This document shows, in pieces, positions 1-3,404 of a stretch of 5,499 nt of DNA. Positions within the stretch are counted from its first letter, which is position 1. The number at the start of each line of letters is the position of its first letter. The stretch spans positions 10,427-15,925 of the forward strand of contig DAKU01000173.1 in the NCBI GenBank assembly GCA_002508425.1, written 5' to 3'. Under the pieces are notes generated by a model. That model saw only the letters and a program-made list of their open reading frames with translations. It had not been told where the DNA came from and ran no database searches. The DNA is from Methanosarcinaceae archaeon UBA470. GTDB lineage: Archaea; Halobacteriota; Methanosarcinia; Methanosarcinales; Methanosarcinaceae. The position numbers and the translations under genes are program-made.

Positions 1-1434
1 AATGATATAGAGCCAGCACAAGGAACTTTTCGTTCACGAGGGGATACAATAGAGGTATTTCCGGCTCAGGATAAGCGGGGCATAAGGATCGAATTGTTTG
101 GGGACCAGATAGACCGGATAGCCTATTTTGAACCACTCACCGGTAAGGTCCAGGAAGAGCTGGGTATGGGTGAGACTTTGGCTATATATCCTGCAAAGCA
201 TTTCGTCATGCCTCAGGAATACATCGACAAAGCACTTGTAGAAATCGAAGAGGAACTTAAAGGGCAGCTATCGAGGCTGCGGGCGGAGAATAAGCTGCTT
301 GAGGTTCAGCGTCTGGAACAGAGAACAAAGTTTGATTTGGAAATGATTAAAGAATTGGGTTATTGTAGCGGTATAGAGAACTATTCCCGGCACTTTGACG
401 GCAGAAAACCCGGAGAACCACCCTCTTCACTACTGGATTTCTTTCCAGAGAACTATCTGATGGTAATCGATGAGTCTCATGTGACCATTCCTCAGATAAG
501 GGGTATGTACAACGGAGACAGGGCCAGAAAAGAATCACTTGTGGCATATGGCTTCAGGCTGCCTTCAGCTCTGGACAATAGGCCTCTTAAATACGATGAA
601 TTTGCAAAGCATATTAATACTGTCATCTATGTTTCTGCCACACCTGCCGAATATGAAATGGAGATAAGTAAGTCTGTGGTGGAGCAGATCATCCGTCCCA
701 CTGGACTTGTGGATCCGGATATTACAATTCGTCCTGTGGAGAATCAGGTAGATGATCTCATTGGAGAAATCTCCAAGATGACTGCCAAGGGTTACAGGAT
801 ACTTGTAACTACTCTTACCAAGAGAATGGCCGAGGAACTCACTGACTATCTGCACGAACTGGGTGTCAGAGTGCGGTATATGCATTCGGATATTGATACC
901 ATTCAGAGGACTGAGATAATTCGCAGTCTGCGTAAGGGTGATTTCGATGTGCTGGTAGGCATTAACCTCTTGAGAGAGGGGCTGGATATCCCTGAAGTTG
1001 CGCTGGTTGCGATTCTTGATGCAGATAAAGAAGGTTTCCTGCGATCGGAGAGGTCTCTGATCCAGACCATAGGCAGGGCATCGAGGAACGCTGAAGGCAG
1101 AGTAATACTGTATGCTGACAAAATCACAGGCTCTATCGAACGTGCTGTGAATGAGACTAACAGGCGTCGCAGGCTCCAGATGGAATTCAACGAAAAACAC
1201 GGGATCATCCCTCAGACCATCAGAAAAGCATTGCAGCGTGAACTTGTGGAGGTTGATGAAACAGCTATACCTGAGGCACTTCTGCTGGCAGAGGACAAGT
1301 CTGAAAAGGAAGTAGCGGACATGATCATTGATCTTGAAGCTGAGATGCACCTTGCCGCAAAGAACCTGGAATTTGAGAGGGCCGCAGAGCTTCGCGACAT
1401 GATTAAAGAACTGCGTACAAGCTATTCACTGTGA
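1..1434 (+). CDS. uvrB: UvrABC excinuclease subunit B (UvrB), 5'-truncated by the window edge
   Basis: UvrB is the damage-verifying helicase-like subunit of bacterial-type nucleotide excision repair; it is loaded on DNA by UvrA and recruits the nuclease UvrC. The frame is open from base 1, and its first residues (ND.EPAQGTFRSRGD) already match UvrB, so the ATG at 94 is internal. The window holds 477 residues; against roughly 670 in E. coli UvrB, about 180 N-terminal residues are missing, including Walker A and the damage-probing beta-hairpin. Visible landmarks, in window residues, are GYCSGIENYSR (about 120-130), the Walker B/DEAD-like DESHVTIPQ starting at 157, SATP at 212-215, RPTGL.DP soon after, LVTTLTKRMAE, GINLLREGLD from 320, and helicase motif VI QTIGRASR from 355. 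The UVR motif that contacts UvrC lies at about 443-473 (NLEFERAAELRD). The TGA stop is at 1432-1434. Only some archaea carry UvrABC, and transfer from bacteria is the usual explanation. The reading frame looks intact. Confidence 0.97.
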   Translation, partial: NDIEPAQGTFRSRGDTIEVFPAQDKRGIRIELFGDQIDRIAYFEPLTGKVQEELGMGETLAIYPAKHFVMPQEYIDKALVEIEEELKGQLSRLRAENKLLEVQRLEQRTKFDLEMIKELGYCSGIENYSRHFDGRKPGEPPSSLLDFFPENYLMVIDESHVTIPQIRGMYNGDRARKESLVAYGFRLPSALDNRPLKYDEFAKHINTVIYVSATPAEYEMEISKSVVEQIIRPTGLVDPDITIRPVENQVDDLIGEISKMTAKGYRILVTTLTKRMAEELTDYLHELGVRVRYMHSDIDTIQRTEIIRSLRKGDFDVLVGINLLREGLDIPEVALVAILDADKEGFLRSERSLIQTIGRASRNAEGRVILYADKITGSIERAVNETNRRRRLQMEFNEKHGIIPQTIRKALQRELVEVDETAIPEALLLAEDKSEKEVADMIIDLEAEMHLAAKNLEFERAAELRDMIKELRTSYSL

Positions 1435-1444
1435 ATGTCACAGT
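1428..1444 (+). other. Perfect 7-bp dyad overlapping the uvrB stop codon
   Basis: ACTGTGA (1428-1434), a 3-base spacer ATG, then TCACAGT (1438-1444) form a perfect inverted repeat, and its left arm contains the uvrB TGA stop. A T-rich stretch starts two bases later at 1446. It could be a small hairpin helping transcript termination or 3'-end stability, or a protein-binding dyad. The sequence does not decide between these, and a 3-base loop is tight for RNA. Confidence 0.5.
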
Positions 1445-1460
1445 ATGTTTTCAATTTTAA

Positions 1461-1493
1461 AGTTGTGATCTGTCTGTGAATAGTTAATCAGCA
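1461..1493 (+). repeat. Imperfect direct repeat, copy A (upstream of the tRNA)
   Basis: This copy has AGTTGTGA (1461-1468), CTGTGA (1474-1479), then TTAATCAGCA (1484-1493). The same words in the same order recur at 1802-1834 (AGTTGTGA, CTGTGA, TTAAGCAGTA). The spacing between the first two words is five bases here and two in the other copy. The two copies bracket the tRNA-Gly gene. Similarity was judged by eye, and chance in AT-rich DNA is possible. Confidence 0.4.
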
Positions 1494-1494
1494 C

Positions 1495-1530
1495 TTGTTT
1501 TTTGTTTTTGTTTCAATTTTCCAATTTTTA
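1495..1530 (+). terminator. T-rich terminator-like tract downstream of uvrB
   Basis: Runs of T6 (1498-1503), T5 (1505-1509), T3, T4 (1517-1520) and T5 (1525-1529) lie 60-95 bases after the uvrB stop on the coding strand. Archaeal RNA polymerase is known to terminate at coding-strand T-runs without needing a strong hairpin. The position between uvrB and the tRNA promoter fits uvrB termination. The assignment rests on composition and position only. Confidence 0.45.
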
Positions 1531-1577
1531 TCAAACTTGTACTAAATATCGAAATTTTTATCCATTTTCATGTGTGT

Positions 1578-1649
1578 TATAGGCTGATGATGCGAAAATG
1601 TTATATTACAAAAAGACGTGTATAGGCTGCTCAATGCGCCGATGGTCTA
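1578..1649 (+). repeat. Imperfect tandem repeat running into the tRNA-Gly 5' end
   Basis: Copy 1 (1578-1605) and copy 2 (1621-1649) share TATAGGCTG exactly, then ATGCG exactly, then a looser match (A.ATG against CGATG and so on), about 21 of 29 aligned positions by eye. Copy 2 includes the first 14 bases of the tRNA, so copy 1 may be the decayed remains of a small duplication that also supplies part of the present promoter. Confidence 0.35.
1593..1608 (+). promoter_or_regulatory. Candidate archaeal promoter (TATA box) for tRNA-Gly
   Basis: TTATATTA at 1601-1608, preceded by the purine-rich GAAAA of a possible BRE (1594-1598), is centred about 31 bases before the tRNA 5' end. In archaea the TATA box lies about 25-27 bases before the transcription start, so transcription would begin around 1630 with a short 5' leader removed by RNase P. 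No other gene lies in this direction that it could serve more directly. Confidence 0.5.
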
Positions 1650-1707
1650 GCGGCTATGACTGGGGCCTTCCAAGCCCTAAACCCGGGTTCGAATCCCGGT
1701 TGGCGCA
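1636..1707 (+). tRNA. tRNA-Gly (anticodon UCC)
   Basis: The 72-base sequence folds as a cloverleaf. The acceptor stem pairs GCGCCGA (1636-1642) with TTGGCGC (1700-1706), including one G:U. The D arm is 1645-1660, with three pairs, a T-T mismatch and a loop containing GG. The anticodon stem pairs GGGGC (1662-1666) with GCCCT (1674-1678), closing the loop CTTCCAA, whose anticodon TCC (1669-1671) reads GGA glycine codons. The variable loop is short (1679-1682). The T arm pairs CCGGG with CCCGG around TTCGAAT (1688-1694). The discriminator is A1707, and C35/C36 plus the C2:G71 pair fit glycine identity. CCA is not encoded, so it must be added after transcription, as is common in archaea. There is no intron. 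Confidence 0.96.
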
Positions 1708-1710
1708 TCA

Positions 1711-1770
1711 CTTCTTTTCATTTCTCTCTTCTATCAGTTGTTTTCAGTTTGTTTGTTTGTTTGTTTTTTT
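1711..1770 (+). terminator. Pyrimidine/T-rich tract after tRNA-Gly with (GTTT)5 repeat
   Basis: Directly after the tRNA comes a run of C and T with T4 at 1715-1718. Further on are five consecutive GTTT units (1747-1766), the last extended to T7 (1764-1770). Coding-strand T-runs act as terminators in archaea, so the tract probably ends the tRNA transcript before the photolyase gene. The GTTT units are also a simple-sequence repeat that could vary in length. No hairpin is evident. Confidence 0.45.
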
Positions 1771-1803
1771 CATTATATCACTGGCGGGAATTCTGTAATA
1801 TAG
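1771..1803 (+). promoter_or_regulatory. Candidate promoter region of the photolyase gene
   Basis: Two TATA-like boxes precede the photolyase: TTATAT at 1773-1778 and TAATATAG at 1796-1803. The first would place the transcript start near 1800-1805, with a leader of 45-50 bases. The second would place it near 1825-1830, with a leader of about 20-25 bases. I cannot choose between them from sequence alone. A tandem TGTGAC element (1805-1818) lies just downstream and might be an operator. Confidence 0.35.
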
Positions 1804-1834
1804 TTGTGACACTGTGACTATCTATTAAGCAGTA
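1802..1834 (+). repeat. Imperfect direct repeat, copy B (photolyase leader), with tandem TGTGAC
   Basis: AGTTGTGA (1802-1809), CTGTGA (1812-1817) and TTAAGCAGTA (1825-1834) match copy A at 1461-1493. Within this copy TGTGAC occurs twice, eight bases apart (1805-1810 and 1813-1818). It lies between the candidate TATA boxes and the photolyase start, where an operator could sit. Confidence 0.4.
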
Positions 1835-1849
1835 TAAAGGTAGGATCTT

Positions 1850-3208
1850 ATGTATTACAAGTCACTTTTCATATTCAGGCGGGATCTGCGTGTTGATGAT
1901 AATACCGGACTCATAGAAGCTCTTCACTCTTCACATGAAGTATTGCCTTGTTTTATCTTTGATCCCAGCTTACTAGATGCTGGTAAATACAGTAAGAATG
2001 CTCTGCAATTCATGTTAGAGTCCCTTGCAAACCTGGAAAAACAGCTTGAGATGGTGGGTGGCAGGTTGTTTTTGTTTTCAGACTTGCCACATAAAGTTGT
2101 TGAAAAGCTGGCAAGTGAAGGGACTATTGATGCTGTTTTTGTGAATCATGACTATACACCTTTTAGCGTTAAGAGGGATGAGGCAATCTCTAAGGTGTGT
2201 ACAGAACATGGATTGAGGTTCCATCAGTTACATGATGCAACTTTGCAAGTGCCCGGTTCTGTGAGGACTCAGCAGGGAAAAATGTACCAGGTGTTCACAC
2301 AGTTCTTCAGGGCTGCCAGTAAGCTCTCAGTGGAGGTGCCTGTGCTTGTTGAGGGTGGTAGCTTCTCTAATTCTTATGTCTCAGGTGCTCTTGAGTCAAT
2401 TCCTGGATTCGATTACGGTAACCTTGAGTTATTTGTGCATGGTGGACGCGGCAATGCTCTGCAATTACTATCCGATCTGAGCAGGTTTATGGATTATGAT
2501 CGATTGCGGGATTTTCCGGCTGTAATGGGTACTACTGGACTATCGGCTCATAACAGGTTCGGGACAGTGTCCATTCGGGAGGTGTACCACTCTTTAAGGG
2601 ATTATCTGGGGTCTGACCACACTCTGATTTCGGAATTATATTGGAGGGATTTCTTCATCCAGCTTGCAGCTGAGCATCCTGAAGTATTCGGTCATGCTTT
2701 CAGGAAAAAGTTCGATAATCTTCATTGGGATAATGATCCTACAAAATTCCATGCATGGTGTGAAGGCAAGACAGGTTTTCCCATAGTTGACGCCGGTATG
2801 CGGCAGCTTAATTCAACAGGTTACATGCACAACAGAGTTAGAATGATTGTGGCTTCTTTCCTTGTGAAGGACCTCCACATTGACTGGCGTTGGGGTGAGC
2901 GATATTTTGCCAGGAAGCTTGTAGATTACGATCCATGTGTGAACAATGGTAACTGGCAGTGGGCAGCGTCCACAGGTGCAGATGCTACTCCTTATTTCAG
3001 GATATTCAATCCATGGTTACAGCAGCAGAGATTCGATCTTCAGTGTGAATACATTAAGAAATGGGTTCCTGAACTGAGGAACATGAGTCTGAAGGACATC
3101 CATGCGTTGGAAACCAAAAATCTTCCTGCAGACACAGGCTATTTTAAGCAGATCGTGGACCACAAAGCGGAAAAAAATAAAGCTCTGGCCATGTTCAAGT
3201 CTGTATAA
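1850..3208 (+). CDS. phrB: Deoxyribodipyrimidine photolyase, class I-type (cryptochrome/photolyase family)
   Basis: This flavoenzyme uses blue/near-UV light and reduced FAD to split cyclobutane pyrimidine dimers directly in DNA. The gene is complete at 452 residues, the usual family length. The N-terminal antenna (Rossmann-type) domain spans about residues 1-130 and opens with LFIFRRDLRVDDNTGL. The helical FAD domain occupies about 170-450 and matches the E. coli enzyme closely (EGKTGFPIVDAGMRQLNSTG, MHNRVRMIVASFLVKDL, NGNWQWAASTGADATPYFRIFNP). E262 and W265 align with E. coli E274 and W277 at the dimer pocket. N365 aligns with N378 near the flavin N5. The electron-transfer tryptophans W369, W346 and W293 align with W382, W359 and W306. 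These alignments are from memory. The ATG at 1850 is supported by AAAGG/AGGAT upstream (1837-1846) and by the family N-terminus. The antenna cofactor cannot be read off; 8-HDF (F0) is plausible because methanogens make it for F420. A class II enzyme is excluded by the motifs. Repair rather than cryptochrome signalling is likely but unproven. Confidence 0.95.
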   Translation: MYYKSLFIFRRDLRVDDNTGLIEALHSSHEVLPCFIFDPSLLDAGKYSKNALQFMLESLANLEKQLEMVGGRLFLFSDLPHKVVEKLASEGTIDAVFVNHDYTPFSVKRDEAISKVCTEHGLRFHQLHDATLQVPGSVRTQQGKMYQVFTQFFRAASKLSVEVPVLVEGGSFSNSYVSGALESIPGFDYGNLELFVHGGRGNALQLLSDLSRFMDYDRLRDFPAVMGTTGLSAHNRFGTVSIREVYHSLRDYLGSDHTLISELYWRDFFIQLAAEHPEVFGHAFRKKFDNLHWDNDPTKFHAWCEGKTGFPIVDAGMRQLNSTGYMHNRVRMIVASFLVKDLHIDWRWGERYFARKLVDYDPCVNNGNWQWAASTGADATPYFRIFNPWLQQQRFDLQCEYIKKWVPELRNMSLKDIHALETKNLPADTGYFKQIVDHKAEKNKALAMFKSV

Positions 3209-3217
3209 TACAATCAA

Positions 3218-3249
3218 TTGAGCGGTCTAAAGCTCAAAATACTTTTTTT
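3218..3249 (+). terminator. Hairpin plus T7 terminator-like element after the photolyase
   Basis: TTGAGC (3218-3223) and GCTCAA (3232-3237) form a perfect 6-bp stem with an 8-base loop, starting ten bases after the photolyase stop. T7 follows at 3243-3249. This resembles a bacterial intrinsic terminator. In archaea the T-run alone could suffice, with the hairpin perhaps assisting or protecting the 3' end. Confidence 0.6.
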
Positions 3250-3336
3250 GTAGCTAGTTATGTTGCTTTTAATCTCTTGTATTGATTTCTACGGCGTCTA
3301 CTAGTCGCAATTCTCGTAGTTATGTGTATCCCCTCA

Positions 3337-3360
3337 TTATATAATATTATTATATATTAT
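3337..3360 (+). promoter_or_regulatory. AT-only promoter region of the peptidase gene
   Basis: A 24-base stretch of only A and T lies 45-68 bases before the peptidase ATG. It contains the perfect palindrome ATAATATTAT (3341-3350) and TATA-like boxes TTATATAA (3337-3344) and TTATATAT (3350-3357). Using the second box, transcription would start near 3380, giving a leader of about 25 bases that still holds the ribosome-binding site. The box used is a guess; the region as promoter is reasonable because a terminator-like element separates it from the photolyase. Confidence 0.5.
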
Positions 3361-3393
3361 TGGTACTATAAATCACGCATATATGTTTTATCA

Positions 3394-3398
3394 GAGGG
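3394..3398 (+). promoter_or_regulatory. Ribosome-binding site of the peptidase gene
   Basis: GAGGG lies six bases before the ATG at 3405 and can pair with the CCUCC core of the 16S rRNA 3' end. It is the main support for that start, together with the signal peptide that begins there. Confidence 0.6.
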
Positions 3399-3404
3399 CA
3401 TAAG

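Noticed and set aside
94..96. The ATG at 94 as the uvrB start
   Set aside because: The 31 codons before it, back to the window edge, encode conserved UvrB sequence, so the true start is outside the window.
565..1350. A 261-codon minus-strand reading frame inside uvrB, and smaller ones at 347-547, 903-1208 and 1212-1400
   Set aside because: They are antisense to a strongly conserved uvrB frame and their translations show no recognisable domain.
1598..1798. A 66-codon + strand reading frame starting in the tRNA promoter
   Set aside because: It runs straight through the tRNA-Gly gene and the GTTT tract, has a low-complexity Phe-rich end and no ribosome-binding site; it is a chance frame.
3017..3217. 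A 66-codon minus-strand frame over the photolyase 3' end
   Set aside because: It is antisense to the conserved end of the FAD domain, and its start lies in the terminator region.
3255..3325. Direct repeat TAGTTATGT (3255-3263 and 3317-3325) and a weak CTACG/CGTAG pairing (3289-3319)
   Set aside because: Both are short, lie in AT-rich DNA and have no link to a promoter or gene boundary; chance is the simplest explanation.
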